A DNA stretch of 51,347 nucleotides. It comes from Nostoc sp. FACHB-973. GTDB lineage: Bacteria; Cyanobacteriota; Cyanobacteriia; Cyanobacteriales; Nostocaceae. A program made the position numbers and the translations under genes. The stretch spans positions 1 to 51,347 of the forward strand of contig NZ_JACJSJ010000056.1 in NCBI RefSeq assembly GCF_014698115.1, given 5' to 3'. This document shows positions 34,444 through 43,268 of this stretch, piece after piece. Positions within the stretch are counted from its first letter, which is position 1; the number at the start of each line of letters is the position of its first letter. The notes below the pieces were generated by a model. That model made no database searches, was not told the origin of the DNA, and saw only the letters and a list, made by a program, of their open reading frames with translations.

Positions 34444-34576
34444 CAATACGGTTCGGTTAAGCCAAGAGACGCCGATTTATCGCGTCTCTACAATAATCAT
34501 TCCTTCGTAGAGACGGCGATTTATCGCGTCTTTGGATCTAGAATTTTCATCAAAAAACCTTAACCAAACTGTATTG
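34444..34576. repeat. MITE-like element, family B copy 2 with nested palindrome
   Basis: The ends CAATACGGTTCGGTTAAG and CCTTAACCAAACTGTATTG are inverted repeats like those at 21693-21781. The interior is the same element inverted, plus an extra segment with GAGACG/CGTCTC palindromes (34465-34531). Confidence 0.72.
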
Positions 34577-34587
34577 AATTCTATCCT

Positions 34588-35211
34588 TCACTTCTTCGCT
34601 TGTATAACTTGCAAACTACCACCTGCATACAAAGTTGGTTTACCCACCTCAAACCCAGTTTCTGTTAACAAACAAGCCAAATCAGTTTTTAATAATTCCC
34701 AAGCTGTTTCGGTCTCAAACAACAACAAAAACACCGATACCCCAGGCCAAAATATCGGATTTGTCGGAGCGTGAAAATCTACCAGTGTAAATACCCCTCC
34801 TGGCTTTAGCACCCGATAAACCTCATTAATAATCTTTCGTAATTGCTGAGGCTGCATCTCGTGTAGTGCAACGCTAGTATGCACCACATCAAACAAATTA
34901 TCTGTAAATGGCATTTCCTCTGCAAAAGCTTCCACATAAGAAGCTAATGGTACATTTTGCCGCGCCCGTTGCAAAGATTTCGGTGAAGCGTCTAGCCCCG
35001 TTACATTTTGTGAAAGTTTTAGCAAAAATTCCGTCGTTTGACCACTACCGCAACATAAATCTAAAACCTGAGTATCTGAGTCAATTGTTAAGCCTTGCAA
35101 AGCAAGTTGCCGAAAACGACCTTCACCACCTACAGTTAAGGCTGCTAAACGAGAAATACCATCATACAGCCACTGATAGCGGTAACTCCAATCCCTTAAA
35201 ATTGTTGCCAT
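34588..35211 (-). CDS. Class I SAM-dependent methyltransferase (UbiE-like)
   Basis: A 207-residue methyltransferase. Motif I VLDLCCGSGQTTEFL, Asp in VTGLDASPKSL, motif II-III region FDVVHTSVALHEM and post-motif VLKPGGVFTLVDFH place it in the Methyltransf_11 group. A C-terminal hydrophobic stretch (IFWPGVSVFLLLFE) may contact a lipid or membrane substrate. The substrate is unknown. It is divergent from hemH, with 94 bases between starts, so the two genes share an upstream region. Confidence 0.87.
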   Translation of the reverse strand: MATILRDWSYRYQWLYDGISRLAALTVGGEGRFRQLALQGLTIDSDTQVLDLCCGSGQTTEFLLKLSQNVTGLDASPKSLQRARQNVPLASYVEAFAEEMPFTDNLFDVVHTSVALHEMQPQQLRKIINEVYRVLKPGGVFTLVDFHAPTNPIFWPGVSVFLLLFETETAWELLKTDLACLLTETGFEVGKPTLYAGGSLQVIQAKK

Positions 35212-35305
35212 TGCATATTTCCTTACGATTAAGCTTTATATTTAATAAAGATATATTGTTAACATTAGTAAAAAACCTGAAAAAAATCGGGGGAAAGTAA
35301 CTGCT

Positions 35306-36472
35306 ATGGGTCGTGTAGGCGTCTTATTACTGAATCTCGGTGGCCCCGATAAGCTAGAGGATGTCGGGCCGTTTTTGTACAACCTATTTTCCGATCCGGA
35401 AATCATTCGCCTACCGTTTCGCTGGTTGCAAAAACCCCTAGCCTGGTTCATTGCCACGCGGCGAACCAGAACATCTCAAGAAAACTATAAGCAAATCGGT
35501 GGTGGTTCTCCACTGCGGCGGATCACAGAAGCCCAAGGAGAAGCCCTAAAAGAGCAGTTGGGTTATTTGGGTCAACAAGCCGATATCTATGTGGGAATGC
35601 GTTATTGGCATCCGTATACAGAAGAGGCGATCGCACAACTCACCCAAGATAATGTAGAACACCTAGTAATTTTACCACTTTATCCCCAGTTTTCTATAAG
35701 TACCAGTGGTTCCAGCTTCCGCCTGTTAGAAAAGCTTTGGCAAGAAGATCCCAAACTTCAACGCATCGATTACACCGTCATTCCTTCCTGGTACAAACAA
35801 CCAGGCTACCTCCAAGCAATGGCGGAACTCATAGCCCAAGAACTAGAGCAGTTTCCGAACCCAGATGACGTTCATATCTTCTTCAGCGCTCACGGCGTTC
35901 CGAAAAGCTACGTTGAAGAAGCAGGCGACCCCTACCAACAAGAAATTGAGGAATGTACTGCCCTAATTATGCAGACCCTCAATCGACCCAATTCCCACAC
36001 TTTGGCTTATCAAAGTCGCGTCGGACCAGTAGAATGGCTCCAACCTTATACGGAAGATGCCCTCAAAGAACTAGGCGCCCAAGGCGTGAAAGATTTGGTA
36101 GTCGTACCCATCAGTTTCGTCTCAGAACACATTGAGACACTACAAGAAATTGATATTGAGTATCGAGAAGTAGCAGAAGAATCAGGAATTCACAACTTCC
36201 GTCGCGTACCGGCTCCCAATACCCATCCAGTATTTATTAATGCCCTAGCCGAATTAGTGATTGATGCGCTGAAAAACCCCAGTTTCAAGCTGTCCCAAGC
36301 AGCCCAAATGAAAAAAATGGTGAAAATGTATCCCCAAGAGCGTTGGGAGTGGGGTCTGACTACTAGCGCTGAAGTATGGAATGGTCGCATTGCCATGCTG
36401 GGCTTCATTGCCTTAATCATCGAGCTGATTACCGGTCAGGGTATATTGCATATGATTGGAATTTTGCAGTAA
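35306..36472 (+). CDS. hemH: Ferrochelatase with C-terminal Hlip (CAB) domain
   Basis: A 388-residue protein. Ferrochelatase fills residues 1 to about 320 (VGVLLLNLGGPDKLEDVGPF at the N-terminus; the metal-site His in FFSAHGVPKSYVE; conserved Glu in SEHIETLQEID). It inserts Fe2+ into protoporphyrin IX to make haem. After a short linker comes WEWGLTTSAEVWNGRIAMLGF plus a membrane helix, a single Hlip/CAB domain typical of cyanobacterial and plastid type-II ferrochelatases. The tail binds chlorophyll or carotenoid and promotes dimerisation at the thylakoid. Monocistronic; followed by repeats. Confidence 0.96.
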   Translation: MGRVGVLLLNLGGPDKLEDVGPFLYNLFSDPEIIRLPFRWLQKPLAWFIATRRTRTSQENYKQIGGGSPLRRITEAQGEALKEQLGYLGQQADIYVGMRYWHPYTEEAIAQLTQDNVEHLVILPLYPQFSISTSGSSFRLLEKLWQEDPKLQRIDYTVIPSWYKQPGYLQAMAELIAQELEQFPNPDDVHIFFSAHGVPKSYVEEAGDPYQQEIEECTALIMQTLNRPNSHTLAYQSRVGPVEWLQPYTEDALKELGAQGVKDLVVVPISFVSEHIETLQEIDIEYREVAEESGIHNFRRVPAPNTHPVFINALAELVIDALKNPSFKLSQAAQMKKMVKMYPQERWEWGLTTSAEVWNGRIAMLGFIALIIELITGQGILHMIGILQ

Positions 36473-36473
36473 A

Positions 36474-36645
36474 GGGGACTGGGGACTGGGGACTGGGGAC
36501 TGGGGACTGGGGACTGGGTATTGGGAGTGTGGGAGGTGTGGGAGGTGAGGAAGATTAGGAAGCTTTTTTCTAATTTTTTCTCATTTCCCCACACTCCCCA
36601 CACTCCCGCATCTCCCCATTCCCTACTCCCTACTCCCCACTCCCT
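36474..36645. repeat. G/C-rich short-repeat block, left of DUF4126 gene
   Basis: Tandem GGGGACT copies at 36477-36517 are followed by GGGAGGTGT copies, a segment with AAGCTTTTTTCTAA, then C-rich copies. It is the inverted counterpart of 37265-37495 and overlaps the 3' end of the DUF4126 gene. Confidence 0.85.
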
Positions 36646-37174
36646 TGTGATACCACCCATACCACTGCTTGGCGCTACGAACTGCAAACCAGAGCAGAAT
36701 TAAAGCAATTAATCCTCCTTGCCAGGGGGCATCAAAGGCAAAAAGTACCAGAGCAATACATAGGATATCTTGAAGAAACACTGCCCACAACGGTAAGCCG
36801 CGTAATCGGTAGAACCAACCAACTTGAACTAGCTGGAGTACCAAAGCTAACAAACCCCCAGTTAAGGCAATTAGCCAGTGTGGCGTTGCTGTGGCGGAAG
36901 CTACTGCTAACCCCATAATTGCCCCTACGAGGGGAGACATTGATAATTGAATCACTTGTAGCAATCTTTGTCCCCATAGCTTTTTTGAGGCTAATAATTC
37001 AACTAACGACCAACTGGTGAGGCAGGCTAATAATATTGGTGGAGAAATATGAGATAAAATCGGAACTTGCGACCACAAGTTACTACCCTGTAACAGTCCA
37101 ATAATTAGCAAAGGTATGCCTATTCTCATTCCTGCTGCCGCAGAGGCAGAAAGTGTGGCTAGGATTTCAATCAT
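36623..37174 (-). CDS. DUF4126 membrane protein
   Basis: A protein of 183 residues from the ATG at 37174 (a TTG one codon earlier is also open). About five hydrophobic segments: GIPLLIIGLL, ILLACLTSWSLVELL, LVGAIMGLAVASA, LIALTGGLLALVLQL and VFLQDILCIALVLFAF. The pattern matches the DUF4126 family, whose function is unknown. The last six residues (GVGSRE) are encoded by the flanking GGGAGTA repeat, so the original C-terminus has been replaced or extended. The gene is bracketed by inverted copies of a repeat block. Confidence 0.82.
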   Translation of the reverse strand: MIEILATLSASAAAGMRIGIPLLIIGLLQGSNLWSQVPILSHISPPILLACLTSWSLVELLASKKLWGQRLLQVIQLSMSPLVGAIMGLAVASATATPHWLIALTGGLLALVLQLVQVGWFYRLRGLPLWAVFLQDILCIALVLFAFDAPWQGGLIALILLWFAVRSAKQWYGWYHKGVGSRE

Positions 37175-37264
37175 CAAAGCACTCGCAGCACGAATAAATA
37201 AGTAAGTATTTGTTATGTATACTACCCACTGATGGTGATAATTACAGCACCAGATTAGAAGTCT

Positions 37265-37495
37265 TTTTTGGGAATGGGGAGTGGGGACTGGTGACTGGGG
37301 ACTGGGGAAACGAGGGAGCAGGGGAGGTAGGGAGTAGGGAATGGGGAGATGGGGGAGTGTGGGGAGATGGGGGAGTGTGGGGAAATGAGAAAAAATTAGA
37401 AAAAAGCTTCCTCACCTCCCACACCTCCCACACCTCCCACACCTCCCACACTCCCAATACCCAGTCCCCAGTACCCACCCCCCAGTCCCCAATAA
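37265..37495. repeat. G/C-rich short-repeat block, right of DUF4126 gene
   Basis: It contains GGGGACTGG copies, GGGGGAGTGTGGGGAGAT copies, TTAGAAAAAAGCTT, CACCTCCCA copies and a CAGTCCCC end. In reverse complement it reads like 36474-36645. Confidence 0.85.
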
Positions 37496-37497
37496 AC

Positions 37498-38793
37498 CTA
37501 AATACCTAGCCGTTGGTAAACCTCTTCTAAATGCCGCAGATGTTGTTGGGGATCGAAACACACTTCTAGTTCTGCTGGGGACAATTTTTGGGTAACACGA
37601 GGGTCTTTGCTAATCAAGTCCTGGAAATTGCCTTCTGGTTTGTTCCAAGCAGCATGAGCGCTTCCTTGAACGATCGCATAAGCTTCTTCCCGATTCAATC
37701 CCTTGTCTATCAAGGCAAGTAGCACTTTTTGACTGAAGACAACGCCGCCGTAGCAATTGAGATTTCGTTCCATGTTCTCAGGATAAACCAGCAGGTTTTT
37801 CACTAAGTCGGTGATTTCTAAGACCATAAAATGGGTCAAAGTGCAAGCGTCTGGCAAAATTACCCGCTCCACGGAACTGTGGGAAATATCCCGTTCGTGC
37901 CACAGGGCGACGTTTTCCAAGGCTGCACCGGCATGACTTCTAATAAGTCGCGCAATTCCTGTCAGCCGTTCCGAACGGATGGGATTGCGCTTGTGGGGCA
38001 TGGCTGAGGAGCCTTTTTGACCTTTGGCGAAGAATTCTTCGACTTCTAGAACGTCTGTTTTTTGCAGATTACGAATTTCCACAGCAAAGCGTTCGATGGA
38101 TGCCGCTAATAGCGCTAATTGTTGCACATAGTCGGCGTGGCGATCGCGGGAAATTACTTGTGTTGAGGCTGTATCGGGTTGCAGTCCCAGTTTTTGGCAA
38201 GCGATCGCTTCTACACGCGGTTCAACGTTCGCATAGGTGCCCACCGCACCGGAAATCTTACCCACGGCAATGGTTTGACGGAGAATTCTCAGGCGTTCTT
38301 GGTGTCGCAACACTTCTGCCAACCATCCAGCTAGCTTGAAACCAAAAGTGATCGGTTCGGCGTGAATACCATGCGATCGACCAATCATCACTGTATTACG
38401 GTGTTCCTGTGCCTTTTGGCGAATCGCACCAATCAAATCTTCCACACGTTGCAATAACACATCCAAACTCGCAACCAATTGCAGTGCTAAAGCTGTATCC
38501 AGTACATCGGAACTGGTTAGCCCCAAGTGAATATAGCGTCCGGCATCTCCTACATATTCGTTGACATTTGTCAAGAAAGCAATCACATCGTGACGAACTT
38601 CAGCTTCAATTTCTAGCACCCGCTTTGGGTCAAAATCTGCTTTCGCCTTAATTTCCTCAACTGCCTCAGACGGAATATAACCTAATTGGGCCTGAGCCTC
38701 GCAAACTGCGATTTCTACTTGCAGCCAGGTTTTTAACTTATAGGTTTCACTCCACAGATTACCCATTTCGGGCAGAGTATAACGCTCAATCAC
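37498..38793 (-). CDS. purB: Adenylosuccinate lyase
   Basis: A 431-residue protein from a GTG at 38793, chosen because homologues start at IERYTLPEMGNLW; the frame runs on to 38850. It catalyses two purine-synthesis steps: SAICAR to AICAR and adenylosuccinate to AMP. The fumarase/aspartase signature GQKGSSAMPHKRNP is near residue 260, with catalytic Ser in the flexible loop; the second catalytic region is HAEPITFG. The length matches the B. subtilis type. It ends beside the repeat block at 37265-37495 and stands alone on its strand. Confidence 0.95.
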   Translation of the reverse strand: MIERYTLPEMGNLWSETYKLKTWLQVEIAVCEAQAQLGYIPSEAVEEIKAKADFDPKRVLEIEAEVRHDVIAFLTNVNEYVGDAGRYIHLGLTSSDVLDTALALQLVASLDVLLQRVEDLIGAIRQKAQEHRNTVMIGRSHGIHAEPITFGFKLAGWLAEVLRHQERLRILRQTIAVGKISGAVGTYANVEPRVEAIACQKLGLQPDTASTQVISRDRHADYVQQLALLAASIERFAVEIRNLQKTDVLEVEEFFAKGQKGSSAMPHKRNPIRSERLTGIARLIRSHAGAALENVALWHERDISHSSVERVILPDACTLTHFMVLEITDLVKNLLVYPENMERNLNCYGGVVFSQKVLLALIDKGLNREEAYAIVQGSAHAAWNKPEGNFQDLISKDPRVTQKLSPAELEVCFDPQQHLRHLEEVYQRLGI

Positions 38794-38915
38794 AATCTGG
38801 CACAGAATACAACCGTCATATTTTACAGTAATCGAAAGCAGAAAGCCCATCGGCTTTTATCGGTGCTTATAAGAGGTCAAGGCGCAAAACAGAAAGAATT
38901 ACTACAACTTTTTCC

Positions 38916-39476
38916 CTATTTCCCTATAAGTGCATCATTTTTTAACTCTACTTTTTGCCCAAGGATGGAATTAGATTTTGAGTCTGATGTAATGATACTA
39001 ATCCTACCGTCAGCTTCCATATATGCTAACTTGACATCAGCCAAAAATTCCACACCTTGCTGACGTAACTTGCTCATCAATTCCTCTTCCGTAATTAATT
39101 CTCGTTGCAGATGGCGCTGAATCATCCGGCCATTTTTTACTAATAAAAGCGGTGGCGGATTCATAAAACGTTGAAACTGGGGAATTTTGTAGCCCAACCA
39201 ATTGAGCAAATAGCTCCAAAAAATTACAGTTCCCACTAAGATTGCACCTTCAGTAATCGATGTATAATTACTAGCCATAGCATTTTGGGCAGCTTCAGCA
39301 AATAGCACAACTACGAGTAAATCTGTAATTCCTAAAGTTCCTAGTTGGCGGCTAGGAAGCAAACGCAGCACTGATAACAGCGCTAAGTAAACCAGCGACC
39401 CGCGTATCATCAATTCAAAGATGCTGATACTAGGAACAAAGATTGCGTGCCAATCGATAAAAAACAATTTGTTCAT
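38916..39476 (-). CDS. DUF421 (YetF-like) membrane protein
   Basis: A protein of 186 residues from the ATG at 39476, preferred over 39530 because the protein family starts just before the first membrane helix. Three hydrophobic segments (ELMIRGSLVYLALLSVLRLL; LGITDLLVVVLFAEAAQNAM; ILVGTVIFWSYLLNWL) are followed by the DUF421 soluble domain (PPPLLLVKNGRMIQRHLQRE; ITEEELMSKLRQQGV). The family's function is unknown; members occur in sporulation and cell-envelope contexts. Monocistronic, downstream of an AT-rich gap. Confidence 0.85.
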   Translation of the reverse strand: MNKLFFIDWHAIFVPSISIFELMIRGSLVYLALLSVLRLLPSRQLGTLGITDLLVVVLFAEAAQNAMASNYTSITEGAILVGTVIFWSYLLNWLGYKIPQFQRFMNPPPLLLVKNGRMIQRHLQRELITEEELMSKLRQQGVEFLADVKLAYMEADGRISIITSDSKSNSILGQKVELKNDALIGK

Positions 39477-39898
39477 TAACACTATTTTTCTTTCTTTAAA
39501 GTATTGAAATCTCATTGAGAATATCGACAATCATCTACATAGGCTAAAACTTCCTGTTTAAAAAGTTATAAATTTTATTCATTTTTTTATTAAGATATAA
39601 ATTGTATCTATTGTAGTATTGTCATTTTAATGTTATCAAATTTCTCGTTATAGTGAGGTACAAGGTAGGGGCGCATAGCTATGCGCCCCTACAAATTATG
39701 GAATGAACAGTGGAAACTTGTTTAAGTGCGATCGCCACAATTACAATCTTAGTTAGAAATGAGTTTGGCTGATGAATCAGAAATATGACAGTAGAAATTT
39801 TACTGCCATATTGAGGGAGCAATGTCTACGACGGGCTACGCCTACGCAGGTTTTTTTATTTCAAATATTACATACCAATTAGCTTCATTTTTAATCCC
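39477..39898. other. Intergenic region with perfect 28-bp palindrome
   Basis: AT-rich, without a gene. It contains a perfect palindrome at 39665-39692 (GTAGGGGCGCATAG mirrored) of the same type as those at 21803, 24519 and 41122. Near 39820-39845 is a GTCTACGACGGGCTACG repeat-like sequence. Confidence 0.65.
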
Positions 39899-40933
39899 TT
39901 AAAAATGCTGGTTTCTTCTTCTATATTTCAAGCGTTTGGGTTGACCAAAATAGCGAATTAAGCGACTTATTAATTTAGAAAATGACTGCTTATTATTGTT
40001 ATTTTGCTTTTTCTGAGCAGTATTATTGTTATTCGCCCCTTGATCAGTAGAAGCTTTATTATTCAGAGGTACGGCATTTTTAGTAGGCGTGATACCACTT
40101 CCGTGCCTTCTGGAGTAAACTTGGGTAAACTCGGCACCAAAAAAAAGAATCTGCGCCGCATAATTAACCCAAGCTAAAATTACCACCAGTGAACCAGCAG
40201 CACCATAGGTTGAACCAAAACTGCCATTACCTAAATATTGTCCTAATAAAAACCTACCGATGGAAAACAAAAATGATGTGAGAATAGCTCCAATTAAAAC
40301 ATCACTCCAAGCAATTTTCACATCTGGTAATACTTTAAAAATGAGTCCGAAGAGGAATGTAGTGATGGCAAAAGAAATGATGAAATTGAGAATTTGCCAG
40401 AGAAAATCAACACCTGGTATTAAATTACTAAAGTAAGTGGCTAATGCTGCTAACACTGTACTAATTACCAGAGAAACTAAAAGTAAAAAGCCAATACCTA
40501 ACACCATTGCAAAGGACAAAAAGCGTAGGCGAATAATGTTAGTTACACCGCGTCCGGGTTTCGGTTTCACTTCCCAAATTGTGTTGAGGGAATCTTGCAA
40601 CTCAGTAAATAAACCAGTGGCACCTAATAGCAAAACCACAATACTAATAACAGAAGCCATCACACCTGTCTGTGGTTTGTTAGCATTCTGAATCGCTGTT
40701 TGGATAAATTCTGCCCCATCTGGGCCGACTAAACCTTGAATTTGTCGGACAATTTCACCCCTTGCGGCTTCTTCTCCATATACTGCTCCTGCGATCGCAA
40801 TTACAATAATTAGCAATGGTGCAATAGAAAAAATTGTGTAATAAGCTAACGCCGCCGCTAACCGAGAGGCTTTATCCTCACTCCATTCCTTAAACGTCTC
40901 TTGGAACAAACTCCAAATCGCCTGCAAATTCAT
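39899..40933 (-). CDS. YihY/BrkB-family membrane protein
   Basis: A 344-residue protein with about six hydrophobic segments. The N-terminus (DKASRLAAALAYYTIFSIAPLL) and the late core (GSFGSTYGAAGSLVVILAWVNYAAQILFFGAEF) are hallmarks of the YihY family, formerly confused with RNase BN. The C-terminal 60 residues are Asn/Gln/Lys-rich (ANNNNTAQKKQNNNNK) and end in a basic cluster, a disordered cytoplasmic tail. Function is not settled; envelope lipid or transport roles have been proposed. Monocistronic. Confidence 0.9.
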   Translation of the reverse strand: MNLQAIWSLFQETFKEWSEDKASRLAAALAYYTIFSIAPLLIIVIAIAGAVYGEEAARGEIVRQIQGLVGPDGAEFIQTAIQNANKPQTGVMASVISIVVLLLGATGLFTELQDSLNTIWEVKPKPGRGVTNIIRLRFLSFAMVLGIGFLLLVSLVISTVLAALATYFSNLIPGVDFLWQILNFIISFAITTFLFGLIFKVLPDVKIAWSDVLIGAILTSFLFSIGRFLLGQYLGNGSFGSTYGAAGSLVVILAWVNYAAQILFFGAEFTQVYSRRHGSGITPTKNAVPLNNKASTDQGANNNNTAQKKQNNNNKQSFSKLISRLIRYFGQPKRLKYRRRNQHF

Positions 40934-41091
40934 TGAGTCAGTCTCCTTCTAGGGGATGTTGCTTAGTCCCTGATATATTGGATACTGATTTGGTGAGTAA
41001 TCACATCCTCCCAAGGGAGTTTGTGCAGCGTTCTTGAGGAGGAATTCAGGATTTTATTCGCCAATTAGCGATAATAAAAATATGCTGATGT

Positions 41092-41186
41092 TACAGCTAT
41101 TTTCAGGTAAATAGACCACGCGGTAGGGGCACAGCATTGCTGTGCCCTTACTACAGATGTGGTTCAAATACATGAAAACTGCTGTA
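41092..41186. repeat. MITE-like element, family A copy 2
   Basis: A 95-base element matching 24488-24582 at nearly all positions, including both inverted ends and the palindromic core (41122-41150), which carries one mismatch (CCCTTAC). Confidence 0.8.
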
Positions 41187-41400
41187 ATAATCTAGGCAAG
41201 CTACTGTTACGTGAACTACTCCGCCGTAAGACGGACGGAGCTTCCCAATTCATCGGGAATAGCCTCGAAAACTCCGTAGTTCTATTGGTCTGACATTCCC
41301 TCCAAGGGCAGGAGTCCTGGTTCCCAAGACCCAAATCTTTTTCTTGCAACATATACCTATTAGCTTGGTTTTCGCTTATGGCATTGATGGTCAAGACCAA
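41187..41400 (-). pseudogene. Remnant of IS200/IS605-type element (tnpB 3' end and omega-RNA-like segment)
   Basis: Read on the minus strand, the sequence runs GGGAAGCTCCGTC, TACGGCGGAGTAGTTCACG. This resembles the conserved 3' end of cyanobacterial IS605/IS1341-type tnpB elements, where the omega RNA scaffold ends in TTCAC. Upstream codons (LGLGNQDSCPWRECQ) are short and broken. No transposase core remains. Assignment is from motif memory only. Confidence 0.45.
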
Positions 41401-41508
41401 ATGATTCTATCAGAAAAACATGCAGGATTCGTCATCCATAAGCGTATTGGTCAGGTAATCTCTTCTGCATCCTAATTGCTCTCCTGAATTCGGAATTCTG
41501 ACTCCTTT

Positions 41509-43041
41509 TCACTGCATTCTATCGATTGTGCGATATTGAATTGCTTCGGCGACATGATTGGGTTGGAGCTTTTCCTCAGCTGCTAAATCTGCAATAGTCC
41601 GTGCTACTTTGAGAATGCGATCGCTTGCTCTTGCTGATAATCCTAATTTTCTAATTGCTGTTTCTAATAAATTACGACTTGCGTCATCTAGCTTGCACCA
41701 TTTTTGCAGATGACTACTCTGCATTTGGGCATTGCAACGCAGATTTGCTTCTGTTTGAAAACGAGTAACTGCGCGATCGCGTGCTTCTTGTACTCGTTGA
41801 CGCACTGATGTTGATGCTTCTCCCGTCGGTTGTTGGGTAATTTCTTCTGGTTTTAAGCGATTCACCGCCACTTGTAAATCAATTCGATCCATCAACGGTC
41901 CAGAAAGTTTTGCCCAATATTGCTCGCGTTGGCGCGGGGAACAAGTACACTGTTGAATAGTATCGCCATAGTAACCGCAAGGACAGGGATTAGTACTCGC
42001 CACCAAAGTAAACTGTGCGGGAAACATGACTGATAATTTGGTGCGGGAAATGGTTACGAAACCATCTTCTAAAGGTTGACGGAGAAATTCTAAAACATCA
42101 CGTTTAAATTCTGTTAATTCATCCATGAATAAGATCCCATTGTGGGATAATGAAATTTCTCCAGGACGAGGAAAGCTCCCACCACCTACCAAAGAAGGTC
42201 CGGATGCTGAATGGTGGGGACTGCGAAAAGGGCGATCGCGCACCAAAGAACCGCGATTCTTCAATAAACCAGCTACCGAGTGAATGCGAGTCACTTCCAA
42301 AGATTCGGCAAAACTCAGAGGAGGCAAAATCCCCGGTAAGCGCCGTGCTAACATGGTTTTTCCACTACCAGGCGGCCCGACAAAAACTAAATTATGCCCA
42401 CCAGCCGCAGCAATTTCTAAAGCACGACGCGCATGAGTCTGTCCTTTGACATCTTGTAAATCCGGTGAATGTAGAGACGTTACATGTAACGTCTCTACAT
42501 TGTCAGACATCTCCACAGGTTTGTAGCGCCCCGGATTATTTAAAAAGTCCACCACATCAGACAGATGTTGGCAGCCATAAACAGCCAAACCTTCAACTAC
42601 AGCCGCTTCTTGGGCATTATCAGCAGGGAGAACTAAGCCTGTGATTCCCATTTTTTCAGCAGCTGCGGCGATCGGCAACACACCAGCTACCGCCCGCAAG
42701 GTGCCATCCAGAGAGACTTCGCCTAAGAATAAATAATCCCCCAACAAATCAGCGTTAACTTGCTCAGAAGCCGCCAAAATTCCCACACTAATAGGTAAAT
42801 CGAAACACGGGCCTTCCTTGCGTAAATCCGCCGGAGTTAAATTAATTACAATTTTTCGCATGGGAAAGGCAAAACCTGCATTCTTCAAGGTTGCCTTAAC
42901 TCTTTCCCTTGATTCTTGAATCGCTGAATCTGGGAGTCCTAAGACAACAATTCCCGGTAATCCTCCTGAAACATCGACTTCCACGCCTACTTTGACGGCA
43001 TCGATACCGACAATAGATGCACTCCAGACTCTAGCAAGCAT
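41509..43041 (-). CDS. comM: YifB/ComM-family Mg-chelatase-like AAA+ ATPase
   Basis: A 510-residue protein. The N-terminal ChlI-like domain (residues 1 to about 170) opens with WSASIVGIDAVKVGVEVDVSGG in pieces. The Mg-chelatase AAA+ domain has Walker A GPPGSGKT, Walker B ILFMDELTEF and the CPCGYYGD zinc-type motif; a C-terminal Mg_chelatase_C domain follows. ComM is a hexameric helicase that extends branch migration during natural transformation. A palindromic repeat at 42468-42501 has inserted in frame and encodes ETLHVTSLH between the two domains. Monocistronic with its own promoter region after 43041. Confidence 0.93.
   Translation of the reverse strand: MLARVWSASIVGIDAVKVGVEVDVSGGLPGIVVLGLPDSAIQESRERVKATLKNAGFAFPMRKIVINLTPADLRKEGPCFDLPISVGILAASEQVNADLLGDYLFLGEVSLDGTLRAVAGVLPIAAAAEKMGITGLVLPADNAQEAAVVEGLAVYGCQHLSDVVDFLNNPGRYKPVEMSDNVETLHVTSLHSPDLQDVKGQTHARRALEIAAAGGHNLVFVGPPGSGKTMLARRLPGILPPLSFAESLEVTRIHSVAGLLKNRGSLVRDRPFRSPHHSASGPSLVGGGSFPRPGEISLSHNGILFMDELTEFKRDVLEFLRQPLEDGFVTISRTKLSVMFPAQFTLVASTNPCPCGYYGDTIQQCTCSPRQREQYWAKLSGPLMDRIDLQVAVNRLKPEEITQQPTGEASTSVRQRVQEARDRAVTRFQTEANLRCNAQMQSSHLQKWCKLDDASRNLLETAIRKLGLSARASDRILKVARTIADLAAEEKLQPNHVAEAIQYRTIDRMQ
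42468..42501. repeat. 34-bp perfect palindrome inserted in comM
   Basis: AATGTAGAGACGTTACA is followed by its exact complement. It lies in the linker between the ChlI-like and AAA+ domains and keeps the reading frame. The same GTAGAGACG family occurs at 43138-43192 and near 34465-34531. Confidence 0.9.
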
Positions 43042-43137
43042 TTGTTATATAACACTAAACCTTTAGCATCTCTAGCAGATGAGTCACGAGATTGGCATGG
43101 GTGAAACCACAGAGGCAATTTTTAGAGTATGAATACA

Positions 43138-43192
43138 CATGTAGAGACGTTGCAATGCATGTAGAGACGTTGCAATGCAACGTCTCTACAAG
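43138..43192. repeat. GTAGAGACG palindromic repeat, 1.5 copies
   Basis: TGTAGAGACGTTGCAATGCA appears twice in tandem, the second ending in the complementary half (GCAACGTCTCTACA). It is located in the gap between comM and rpmA; no gene is seen in 43042-43299. Confidence 0.85.
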
Positions 43193-43268
43193 GATTTTGA
43201 TATCATGCACAATCGTTTTCATACATGAAATCAGTAACGCCAATTTTTCAAATTGCATTTCAGTGAAT

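Noticed and set aside
36376..37509. Several short frames rich in Gly/Trp/Val or Ser/Pro/His
   Set aside because: They are translations of the GGGGACT/GGGAGGT repeat blocks.
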